A stretch of 21,272 nt of DNA from Actinomycetota bacterium (GTDB lineage Bacteria > Actinomycetota > Actinomycetes > Nanopelagicales > Nanopelagicaceae), in contig WLGP01000001.1 of the NCBI GenBank assembly GCA_009703165.1, forward strand, positions 1 to 21,272. The letters run 5' to 3'. Below, in pieces: positions 15,779 to 21,272 of this stretch (positions are counted from its first letter, which is position 1; every line of letters starts with the position of its first letter). The position numbers were made by a program, and so were the translations under genes. The notes below the pieces were generated by a model that saw nothing but the letters and a program-made list of their open reading frames with translations, did not search any database and was not told the DNA's origin.

Positions 15779-16354
15779 TTAGTGAAGTGTTAAATCAGCG
15801 CTACCTGTGCACCACTGAGTAAATCTCACATCAAGTGATTGGCTCACAGGGCTAGCGCAATGCAGCCCTGCTCTCCAATTTAGGCTTGCATCAATAGGTG
15901 CAAGACGCACAAGTCGATTATCGTCACCGCACCGCACGCGAATAGTGAGTGCATCACCTGCGCGACTTGCACGCACCGTTACCTCTCTACCCATCCACTC
16001 TGGCACTGGGGCAAGAGACCAATCAGAGTTGATTGAAGTGACAACAGCCCCGACTTGCGGGGCACCATCGGCACTTTCGACACCAGCCTTGATCCAGTGC
16101 TGGCTATCGCTATAAACAATAATTCCAGCTTGATCAAATTGTCCGGTGTAATCAAGGATGAATGAGACTTCCATCGCAGAGTTATCTGGAAAATCCACGA
16201 GCATCGCATGACCTGAATCATGAACAAAGCCATATGAGGTGTTGCGCCAGAAATCACTTTCGTGGACTGTTGTTACAAGAAATTCAGTTGGTGAGGCGGC
16301 AGTTGAAACCGGTGGATTAATCCACTCGCCACTTTCCCATGAGACTCTTTCCAT
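15779..16354 (-). CDS. DUF1349 domain protein (concanavalin-like fold)
   Basis: This 191-residue protein fits the DUF1349 family, a concanavalin A-like beta-sandwich related to yeast Ree1. Recognizable stretches are ESDFWRNTSYGFVHDSGHA (about residues 32-50), AMEVSFILDYTGQFDQAGI, HWIKAGVESADG, VGAVVTSINSDWSLAPVP and LTIRVRCGDDNRLVRLAP. It has no signal peptide or membrane segment and should be cytosolic. The fold suggests sugar binding, but no activity has been established for the bacterial members that I can name. It diverges from the LOG gene with 44 bases between starts and has a TAAGAT -10 box six bases from its ATG. Confidence 0.85.
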   Translation of the reverse strand: MERVSWESGEWINPPVSTAASPTEFLVTTVHESDFWRNTSYGFVHDSGHAMLVDFPDNSAMEVSFILDYTGQFDQAGIIVYSDSQHWIKAGVESADGAPQVGAVVTSINSDWSLAPVPEWMGREVTVRASRAGDALTIRVRCGDDNRLVRLAPIDASLNWRAGLHCASPVSQSLDVRFTQWCTGSADLTLH

Positions 16355-16360
16355 TGTTTG

Positions 16361-16366
16361 ATCTTA
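16361..16366 (-). promoter_or_regulatory. Putative -10 box (TAAGAT) for leaderless DUF1349 gene
   Basis: On the minus strand TAAGAT is followed by six bases and then the ATG at 16354. The hexamer is a good TAnnnT match and shows the leaderless geometry found across the window. Confidence 0.55.
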
Positions 16367-16386
16367 CTGCGCAGAACTTTTCATGG

Positions 16387-16392
16387 CACTAT
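16387..16392 (+). promoter_or_regulatory. Weak -10 box (CACTAT) for the LOG-family gene
   Basis: CACTAT ends six bases before the ATG at 16399. It keeps the key A at position 2 and T at position 6, but the first base is not T. The spacing, rather than the hexamer, is the main support. Confidence 0.35.
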
Positions 16393-16398
16393 TGCCTC

Positions 16399-16956
16399 AT
16401 GCGTATAGCCGTCTTCTGTTCAGCATCGACCAAGATAGACAAGAAGTATGTCGATTTCGCCTTTGAGGTGGGTGAGTCAATTGCAGAGCAAGGCTGGGAT
16501 GTTGCTTGGGGTGGTGGAACTCTCTCCATGATGGGCTCTGTCTCACGGGGTGCCAGAAGCGTTGGCGGTAAGACCTTCGGTGTCATTCCACATAAGCTCG
16601 TTGGTAAAGAGTTTGCCGATGAAGAAGCAACTGAACTCTTCATCACAGAGTCGATGAGATCGCGTAAAGCGATGCTTGAAGATCTCTCAAACGGCTTTCT
16701 CATCTTGCCTGGCGGCCTAGGCACGATGGAAGAGTTCATGGAGATTTGGGTGGCGCGCCACCTTGGATATCACCAGAAGCCGATCGTGGTCTGCGATCCC
16801 TTTGGCTTCTATAAAGATTTGCATACCTTCTTACATTCACTCAAGAGTGAGAAGTTCATCGGCGATGCCCACGATGAATTGGTGACCTGGGTCAATGAAA
16901 TCCCGGCAGCAATTAACGCTTTTCGCTTGACGATGAAGCCACCTAGCCTTATCTAG
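16399..16956 (+). CDS. LOG-family (Rossman fold, TIGR00730-type) nucleotide phosphoribohydrolase
   Basis: This 185-residue protein matches the Lonely Guy family, which releases bases from nucleoside 5'-monophosphates (cytokinin activation in plants, nucleotide salvage or housekeeping in bacteria). It shows AVFCSAS at the N terminus, WGGGTLSMMGSVSRGA (37-52), SMRSRKAML (85-93) and the catalytic PGGLGTMEEFME (104-115). The frame stays open for 20 codons upstream, but those residues are not family-like and overlap the divergent DUF1349 gene. The ATG at 16399, starting MRIAVFCSAS, is therefore chosen. It is followed by the transporter promoter region. The physiological substrate is not predictable. 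Confidence 0.9.
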   Translation: MRIAVFCSASTKIDKKYVDFAFEVGESIAEQGWDVAWGGGTLSMMGSVSRGARSVGGKTFGVIPHKLVGKEFADEEATELFITESMRSRKAMLEDLSNGFLILPGGLGTMEEFMEIWVARHLGYHQKPIVVCDPFGFYKDLHTFLHSLKSEKFIGDAHDELVTWVNEIPAAINAFRLTMKPPSLI

Positions 16957-16979
16957 GGGAGGGTCTGGAATGACTTCGG

Positions 16980-17008
16980 ATCCTATATTTTTTTAAAAAA
17001 ATCCTATA
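16980..17008 (+). promoter_or_regulatory. Operator copy A: 21-bp-spaced direct repeats around an AT palindrome
   Basis: TCCTATA occurs at 16981-16987 and again at 17002-17008, exactly two helical turns apart. Between them is a 16-base perfect palindrome, ATTTTTTTAAAAAAAT. The element begins 25 bases after the LOG stop and lies upstream of the TTGACA -35 of the permease gene. A copy identical at 27 of 29 bases precedes the binding-protein gene. The repeat structure, duplication and fixed position suggest binding of a regulator, probably an activator. Confidence 0.7.
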
Positions 17009-17027
17009 GTTTTTACCCTCAAATCCA

Positions 17028-17056
17028 TTGACACTCTTACGGCTCAGACTTACCTT
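17028..17056 (+). promoter_or_regulatory. Promoter of the sugar ABC permease operon
   Basis: A consensus -35 TTGACA (17028-17033) is followed, after the optimal 17 bases, by TACCTT (17051-17056). This ends six bases before the ATG of the first permease. It is the clearest complete promoter in the window and implies a leaderless mRNA. Operator copy A lies just upstream. Confidence 0.8.
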
Positions 17057-17062
17057 TACGGC

Positions 17063-18001
17063 ATGAGTACACGGACTGCCCTGCCCCCAAAAAAGAGAAA
17101 GTCACCGTATCGGGGATTTCATTCCATCCTTGAAGGCAAGTACTTTGCATGGGTCTTGCTGGTTCCAAGTCTTGTTCTCGTCGTCACCTTTATCTTCTAC
17201 CCGCTCTATCGCGGAATTTATTTGAGCTTTACCCGCACTGTTCTTCTGGAAGGTCCTGGCTCAACATTTATTGGACTTGAGAACTTTAGACAGATGTTTA
17301 AGGATTCCCTCTTCCTTCTTGCAACAAAAAATACTCTCATCTTCATGGTCGTCGGTTTGATTACCCAGCTAGCACTTGGATTAGCTGCAGCGATGCTCTT
17401 GAGCCAAGATCGTAAATACATCGGGCTCATTCGAGTGCTTGTTGTCCTTCCTTGGTTTACTCCGCCGGTTGTGACCGCTTACATGTGGCGATTTATCCTT
17501 GATCAGAATTCAGGCGTACTTATCAAGATGCTCGAAAGTGTTGGGATCTCATTTGGTCCAGCCGGTCTATGGAGTAATCCAGATCTTGCAATTTACGCTG
17601 TCCTCTTCGTTGATCTCTGGGCCTCATACCCTTTCTTTATGTTGTTCTTATTGGCCGGCATTCAGGGAATTCCAAAAGATATGCGCGAGTCGACTTCTGT
17701 TGATGGTGCAAGTAGTTGGCAGCATTTCCGATACGTGATTTTGCCGCTCATCTCTCCGGTAATCGTTGTCTCATCAATTTTGGGCGTCATTCACCTCATT
17801 AATTCACCGACGTTGGTGCTTCTGATGACAAATGGTGGCCCTGGCGATAGCACCACAGTGCTTCCATTGCTCGCCTTCCAAGTGGCCTTCCAGATGTATG
17901 ACTTCGGTTACTCCTCTGCAATCTCAGTTGCAGTCCTTGCAGCAATTGCAGGTTTTGCGATGGTTTACATCCGCTTTGCTCGTTTTGGAAAGGAAGATTA
18001 A
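17063..18001 (+). CDS. Carbohydrate ABC transporter permease, MalF type
   Basis: This 312-residue membrane protein is one of two permease subunits of a CUT1-type sugar importer. Six or so hydrophobic segments are visible (about 27-48, 88-113, 121-142, 175-197, 229-250 and 284-304). The cytoplasmic EAA loop that contacts the ATPase is ESTSVDGASSWQHFRYVILP (209-228). The N terminus is basic and cytoplasmic. Its stop overlaps the next permease start by one base (TAATG), so the two are translated together. No ATPase gene is present here, so a shared MsiK/UgpC-like ATPase encoded elsewhere is likely. The substrate cannot be read from the permease. Confidence 0.94.
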   Translation: MSTRTALPPKKRKSPYRGFHSILEGKYFAWVLLVPSLVLVVTFIFYPLYRGIYLSFTRTVLLEGPGSTFIGLENFRQMFKDSLFLLATKNTLIFMVVGLITQLALGLAAAMLLSQDRKYIGLIRVLVVLPWFTPPVVTAYMWRFILDQNSGVLIKMLESVGISFGPAGLWSNPDLAIYAVLFVDLWASYPFFMLFLLAGIQGIPKDMRESTSVDGASSWQHFRYVILPLISPVIVVSSILGVIHLINSPTLVLLMTNGGPGDSTTVLPLLAFQVAFQMYDFGYSSAISVAVLAAIAGFAMVYIRFARFGKED

Positions 18002-18846
18002 TGACTACTACCAAAAAGAAGAAGCGCCCGATCTCTTATCACCTTGTCAATGTTGGAATTGGATTCTTGGCAATTTTTGCAATTATGCCTTTGATCTGGA
18101 CCTTCTATACCTCACTGCGCACCAATGTAGACATTAATAAATTTCCCACAAAATTTAGTCTTTCAAATTTGAGCTTTGACGCCTACGTAGGCGTGTGGCG
18201 GGATACTAATTTCCCGTTGTTAATTAAAAATAGTCTCATTGTCAGCACCTTGACAGTCATCATCAGTCTGACTTTAGGTACCTTGGCCGGATACGCTCTT
18301 TCGCGGAGTAAGTTCAAGGGCAGGCAGAACGTATTGTTGATTTATCTGGCGATTCGTTTAGTGCCAGGAGTATTGCTACTTATTCCGATCTATATCTTTA
18401 TGAATACTTTGGGGCTACTCGACAGCTATGCGGGATTGACCTTGGCTTATACGACCTTTACCCTGCCGGCTACAGTCTGGTTGATGAAGGGCTTCTTTGA
18501 TTCACTTCCTCCTGATTTGGAGAATGCCGCACGCATCGATGGTTGTTCTCGAATGGGTGCGATGTGGCGTGTATCGATTCCTCTTGTCTTGCCAGGCCTA
18601 GCAGCAACAGGAACTCTGACGGCTATCACTGCGTGGAACGACGTCCTCTTTGCTCTCATGTTGACTTCATCTGATCGAACACGAACCTGGCCAGTTGGCC
18701 TCAAGGAGATGATCGGAGAGTTCCAATTGCCGTGGGAGGCCCTGACCGCTACAGCAATGCTCAGCCTCTTGCCTGTCGTCATTGGATTTGCCCTGGTCGG
18801 GCGCAAGATGGTCGCCGGAATCACGGCTGGCAGCCTCAAAGACTGA
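18001..18846 (+). CDS. Carbohydrate ABC transporter permease, MalG type
   Basis: This 281-residue subunit pairs with the preceding MalF-type protein. It has a lysine-rich N terminus (KKKKRP), a first membrane segment at about 15-36, and further segments near 73-100, 108-133, 140-160, 195-220 and 250-270. The EAA loop is ENAARIDGCSRMGAMWRVSIPL (starting at 174), close to the consensus EAAxxDGA. The start overlaps the upstream stop, which shows coupling. After its stop there is a small GAGGG/CCCTC hairpin, then the second operator copy and the promoter of the binding-protein gene. Confidence 0.94.
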   Translation: MTTTKKKKRPISYHLVNVGIGFLAIFAIMPLIWTFYTSLRTNVDINKFPTKFSLSNLSFDAYVGVWRDTNFPLLIKNSLIVSTLTVIISLTLGTLAGYALSRSKFKGRQNVLLIYLAIRLVPGVLLLIPIYIFMNTLGLLDSYAGLTLAYTTFTLPATVWLMKGFFDSLPPDLENAARIDGCSRMGAMWRVSIPLVLPGLAATGTLTAITAWNDVLFALMLTSSDRTRTWPVGLKEMIGEFQLPWEALTATAMLSLLPVVIGFALVGRKMVAGITAGSLKD

Positions 18847-18863
18847 TATCGCGGATTGATTGT

Positions 18864-18880
18864 GAGGGGTAAATTCCCTC
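18864..18880 (+). terminator. Weak stem-loop after the permease genes
   Basis: GAGGG and CCCTC form a five-base-pair stem with a seven-base loop (GTAAATT), 18 bases after the permease stop. The following sequence is AT-rich but has no clean T run. It may attenuate read-through toward the binding-protein gene or mark the mRNA 3' end, but the evidence is slim. Confidence 0.25.
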
Positions 18881-18887
18881 GAATTTA

Positions 18888-18916
18888 ATCCTATATTTTT
18901 CTAGAAAAATCCTATA
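18888..18916 (+). promoter_or_regulatory. Operator copy B: 21-bp-spaced direct repeats around an AT palindrome
   Basis: TCCTATA at 18889-18895 and 18910-18916 flanks the palindrome ATTTTTCTAGAAAAAT. Compared with copy A, only two bases differ in 29, and the two changes are symmetric in the palindrome (TTAA to CTAG), so the symmetry is kept. It is centred about 68 bases upstream of the inferred transcription start, the same as copy A. Confidence 0.7.
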
Positions 18917-18934
18917 TTTTCTTTGCGTTTTCTA

Positions 18935-18964
18935 TTGACCAACCCGAGAGGCTGTTACTAACCT
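18935..18964 (+). promoter_or_regulatory. Promoter of the solute-binding protein gene
   Basis: TTGACC (18935-18940) is followed after 18 bases by TAACCT (18959-18964). The expected start near 18971 gives a leader of about 43 bases before the ATG at 19014. An AGAAAG (18999-19004) nine bases upstream of that ATG could be a weak ribosome site. Unlike most genes here, this one therefore seems to have a leader. Confidence 0.65.
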
Positions 18965-19013
18965 CACACCAAGCCTTACATCGGGTTGGGCCACAGATAG
19001 AAAGTTGATACCT

Positions 19014-20351
19014 ATGCAGGACCTAATCGGCAATCTTTCCCGTAGAACTCTTCTGAAGCTCAGCGCCATGGCCGGTGCGGTTGCATCAGTTGGTTCATCT
19101 GCAACATCAGCATTTGCTGCTCGCACAAATAAAAAGGGCACAGGCAAGATGACGTACTGGAACCACTTTACTGGTGCACCAGAGCGCGCTGCCTTTGCTG
19201 AAACAACTGAAGCATTTAAGAAGGCATCACCTGCAATCGATGCAGATATTCAGACAGTCACAAACGATGACTGGATGGCGAAATACATCGCATCGACTAC
19301 AGCTAAGAGTGGTCCTGATGCTGTGATGATCGACGTTACACGTTTCACAGATATGTTACGTATCGGTGGCTTGCGCGATATCACCACATATAACAAGCAA
19401 TGGCCAGGTAAAGATGCTGTTGCAGGAGATACTCCTGCATTTAGCTTTAACCGTAAGGTCTATGGCGTTCCATTCTTTACATTCATCGACTGGACCTATT
19501 ACCGCAAGGATATGTTTGAAGCTGCTGGAATTAAGAAAGAGCCAACAACTCTTGAAGAGTTCCGCGCTGCTGCGATTGCATGTACCAACCCAAGCAAGGG
19601 TCAGTACGGATTTGCGATGCGCGGTGGATCAGGTGGCGGTGGATTTATCGTCAACGTTCTCCACGCATATAACGGTTCACTCATGTCACCATCATTTAAG
19701 GCAACCCTGTCACTTGATGCAGCTGTTGAAGCGATGCGTTTCTGGGTTAACTTGGCTGTCAAAGATAAGGCAGTGGTTCCAACAGTTGCCACAGATGGTT
19801 ACGCGCAAATCTTCAGCAACTTCTACACAGGTAAGGCTGCGATGGTCATGCACCACGGCGGTAGCTTTATCGATGTAGGCAAGAACCTTAAGTACGGCAG
19901 TGAAGTAATGACACTTGCACGTCCAAATGGTCCTAAGGGTCAATTGGGCTTCCAGGCACCTCTTGCAAATGGCGTCTTCCAGCACACGAAGAACCCTGAT
20001 GCAGCATTTGAATATGCATCATTCCTCGGTAGCCCAGCAGCTCAGACAACATTCCTCAAGGGCACCGGTTACTTCCCAACATCAACCGATGCAGCCAAGG
20101 ATAAGTTCATCGCCGACAATCGTCAGTTCGATACAGCGGTTGCAAGCCTTAAGACACTCCCTAAGACATACACATTCCCAGGCCTTACCGCTTGGCGCGA
20201 TCTGACATGTCTTCCAGAGTTCCAGAAGTGCCTTACAGGATCACAGACTCCTGAAGGTGCGGCAAAGGTAATCGTCGAAAGACTCAATACCGTTGCAAAG
20301 GCAGCAGCTGCTGCAAACCGTAAGTACTACTCAGATAACCGCGGTAAGTAA
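19014..20351 (+). CDS. Sugar ABC transporter solute-binding protein with twin-arginine signal
   Basis: This 445-residue family 1 extracellular binding protein should capture the sugar for the two upstream permeases. The N terminus has a Tat-type signal: SRRTLLKL (residues 9-16), a hydrophobic stretch and a likely cleavage near TSAFA-AR. There is no lipobox cysteine, which is unusual for a monoderm binding protein. The mature part begins MTYWNHFTGAPERAAFAE and contains GPDAVMIDVTRF, VPFFTFIDWTYYRKDMF and the late NPDAAFEYASFLGSP stretch, all typical of CUT1 binding proteins. A TTG at 19005 in frame is possible, but I choose ATG 19014 because the AGAAAG ribosome site is nine bases upstream of it. 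It has its own promoter and ends at a strong terminator, consistent with high expression relative to the permeases. Confidence 0.93.
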   Translation: MQDLIGNLSRRTLLKLSAMAGAVASVGSSATSAFAARTNKKGTGKMTYWNHFTGAPERAAFAETTEAFKKASPAIDADIQTVTNDDWMAKYIASTTAKSGPDAVMIDVTRFTDMLRIGGLRDITTYNKQWPGKDAVAGDTPAFSFNRKVYGVPFFTFIDWTYYRKDMFEAAGIKKEPTTLEEFRAAAIACTNPSKGQYGFAMRGGSGGGGFIVNVLHAYNGSLMSPSFKATLSLDAAVEAMRFWVNLAVKDKAVVPTVATDGYAQIFSNFYTGKAAMVMHHGGSFIDVGKNLKYGSEVMTLARPNGPKGQLGFQAPLANGVFQHTKNPDAAFEYASFLGSPAAQTTFLKGTGYFPTSTDAAKDKFIADNRQFDTAVASLKTLPKTYTFPGLTAWRDLTCLPEFQKCLTGSQTPEGAAKVIVERLNTVAKAAAAANRKYYSDNRGK

Positions 20352-20362
20352 TATAGAAAGTC

Positions 20363-20403
20363 TAAAGAACCCCTCACGCGAATGCGTGAGGGGTTCTTTA
20401 TTT
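20363..20403. terminator. Strong bidirectional hairpin terminator
   Basis: A perfect 17-base-pair stem (left arm 20363-20379, right arm 20384-20400) closes a GAAT tetraloop, with a GC-rich core CCCCTCACGC/GCGTGAGGGG and A/T-rich outer ends. T residues follow on the plus strand, and the complementary A run gives a T tract on the minus strand. It lies between the convergent binding-protein gene and the gene at the right edge and probably serves both. Confidence 0.93.
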
Positions 20404-20408
20404 GCCGA

Positions 20409-21272
20409 TTATCTACGGCTAAGAATTACCTCTGCCAACTGCTGTAGCGAGTGATGTTCTTCTAGGCTGGCAAATGCGCCATCACTGTTGCCAGCAAATG
20501 CACTCTGGCACTCGCTAGCAGTAATTCCGATCACCAGAACCTGTTTAGCCTGTACTGCTCCTTCGTCAAAACTCTCTCGATCTTTAAGGAAGAGCCCTGA
20601 CTGGTGTGAAACAAGGTCGATGAGAAATGGAATCAGAATGGGATTGGCGGGAATCAGGCAAATCTCATCAGCGCCATCTTCATCATTGAGCGAAGGCACA
20701 TTAGCTGCAAAGAGCGGCTCATTAAGGCCGGTGGTTTCGCTATTGGTTGGAACCATCCCAAAGGTCATGTGAAGAGCTGCCAGAATTTCTGCATGAGTGC
20801 TGCTATGTGGCAGATCGAAGTCACTGGCGATCACCGTGTGCAATGGAGAAGAGGAGGCAACGTTGAGTACAGGAGTCACAACTGTTCCTGATGGGTATGA
20901 ACCATCTTCTACAAAGGAGAGAATTGCGTGGGCACCATCTAAAGCAGCATCACTCAGGTAGGTGCTTCGATCGCCACTGACCTGGCGAATATCGAGTTCA
21001 AATGAGTTTTCTTCCAAAAGTGAGATAAGTCCTGGAAGATCCGAAGGTTCGTCGGCATAAGTAATCGTTACCTTGCACGGATCCACATTATCTAGACCCG
21101 ATAAAGCCATCGCCTTTAACTCTTGCGCGGTGCTCAGTGCAAGACTTCCAGCAAGTTCCATGTCGCCAAACTCTTGTAAGGCCATGTACTCACATGGGGT
21201 GCCAAGTGCCTGGATGCGTGCGGCAACTTCGCTTACCGAGAGTGCTTCATCGCCTACTGCAATCAGAAAGAT
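20409..21272 (-). CDS. Unidentified cytosolic protein, 5' end outside the window
   Basis: The C-terminal 287 residues are visible and the frame stays open to the window edge. The methionine at 21185 (MALQEFGDME) is internal to the frame, and the 29 codons upstream of it (starting IFLIAVGDEALSVSEVAARI) look like ordinary protein. The real start therefore probably lies outside. The protein is acidic, has few lysines and shows no membrane segment or signal in the part seen. It reads as an alternating alpha/beta protein, with strands such as HAILSFV, TVVTPVLNVA, LHTVIASDF, EICLIPANPIL and KQVLVIGIT. I do not recognise a family. It is transcribed toward the shared terminator with eight bases between. 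Confidence 0.75.
   Translation of the reverse strand: MFLIAVGDEALSVSEVAARIQALGTPCEYMALQEFGDMELAGSLALSTAQELKAMALSGLDNVDPCKVTITYADEPSDLPGLISLLEENSFELDIRQVSGDRSTYLSDAALDGAHAILSFVEDGSYPSGTVVTPVLNVASSSPLHTVIASDFDLPHSSTHAEILAALHMTFGMVPTNSETTGLNEPLFAANVPSLNDEDGADEICLIPANPILIPFLIDLVSHQSGLFLKDRESFDEGAVQAKQVLVIGITASECQSAFAGNSDGAFASLEEHHSLQQLAEVILSRR

Noticed and set aside
16339..16398. 20-codon upstream extension of the LOG gene
   Set aside because: The residues are not family-like and overlap the DUF1349 coding region. The family N terminus begins with MRIAVFCSAS at 16399.
16942..16957. CCTAG/CTAGG hairpin at the end of the LOG gene as a terminator
   Set aside because: The stem has only five base pairs, lies within the last codons and stop, and is followed by G-rich sequence rather than a T tract.
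16985..17001. The T-run/A-run palindrome between LOG and the permease as an intrinsic terminator
   Set aside because: It has no loop and no GC-rich stem, and an almost identical copy sits at the same distance from another promoter. An operator explains it better.

Overview
The window looks like chromosome from a small-genome, moderate-GC actinobacterium. The gene content and compact layout fit freshwater planktonic Actinobacteria of the acI/Nanopelagicales type. This placement is inferred from the order dusB - ydcF-like - dgt - dnaG - tRNA-Asn, an actinobacterial-style GalT/GalK pair, a DUF1349 protein, and very short intergenic gaps. No mobile element, CRISPR array, prophage or rRNA was seen. 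Nearly every base is coding.

Layout. 1-4872 (+): a housekeeping block of tRNA-dihydrouridine synthase, a membrane-anchored YdcF/DUF218 protein, a dGTPase-like HD hydrolase and DNA primase, followed by tRNA-Asn (4929-5000). 5071-7932 (+): a secreted HtrA-like serine protease, a small ACT-domain protein and an iron-sulfur (6-4)-type photolyase. 7912-10143 (-): galK and galT, with a GH36 alpha-galactosidase diverging from them (10164-12266, +). Together these form a cytosolic alpha-galactoside/Leloir module. 12263-14148 (-): a secreted GH25 muramidase behind a small protein resembling the C-terminal domain of DnaX. 14189-16354 (-): a solitary LuxR-type response regulator, an NAD(P)H-hydrate dehydratase and a DUF1349 protein. 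16399-16956 (+): a LOG-family protein. 17063-20351 (+): two MalF/MalG-type sugar ABC permeases and, from a separate promoter, a Tat-type solute-binding protein, closed by a strong hairpin terminator. An unidentified gene enters from the right edge on the minus strand.

Regulation is the most informative layer. Many genes have a TAnnnT -10 hexamer ending exactly 6 nt before the start codon, four of them with the identical hexamer TAGAGT. This implies widespread leaderless mRNAs, with some -10 boxes overlapping the stop codon of the gene before. galT and the GH36 gene are only 20 bp apart and appear to share a symmetric -10 (TACTGTA). Most striking are two near-identical 29-bp elements: direct TCCTATA repeats 21 bp apart, enclosing a 16-bp AT-rich palindrome. 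They sit at the same position, centred about -68, upstream of both sugar-transporter promoters. This looks like the operator of an unidentified regulator.

Functionally, the ABC system (which needs an ATPase encoded elsewhere) could import oligosaccharides, and GH36, GalK and GalT could process alpha-galactosides. The operator is absent from the gal genes, so a shared regulon is not supported by sequence.
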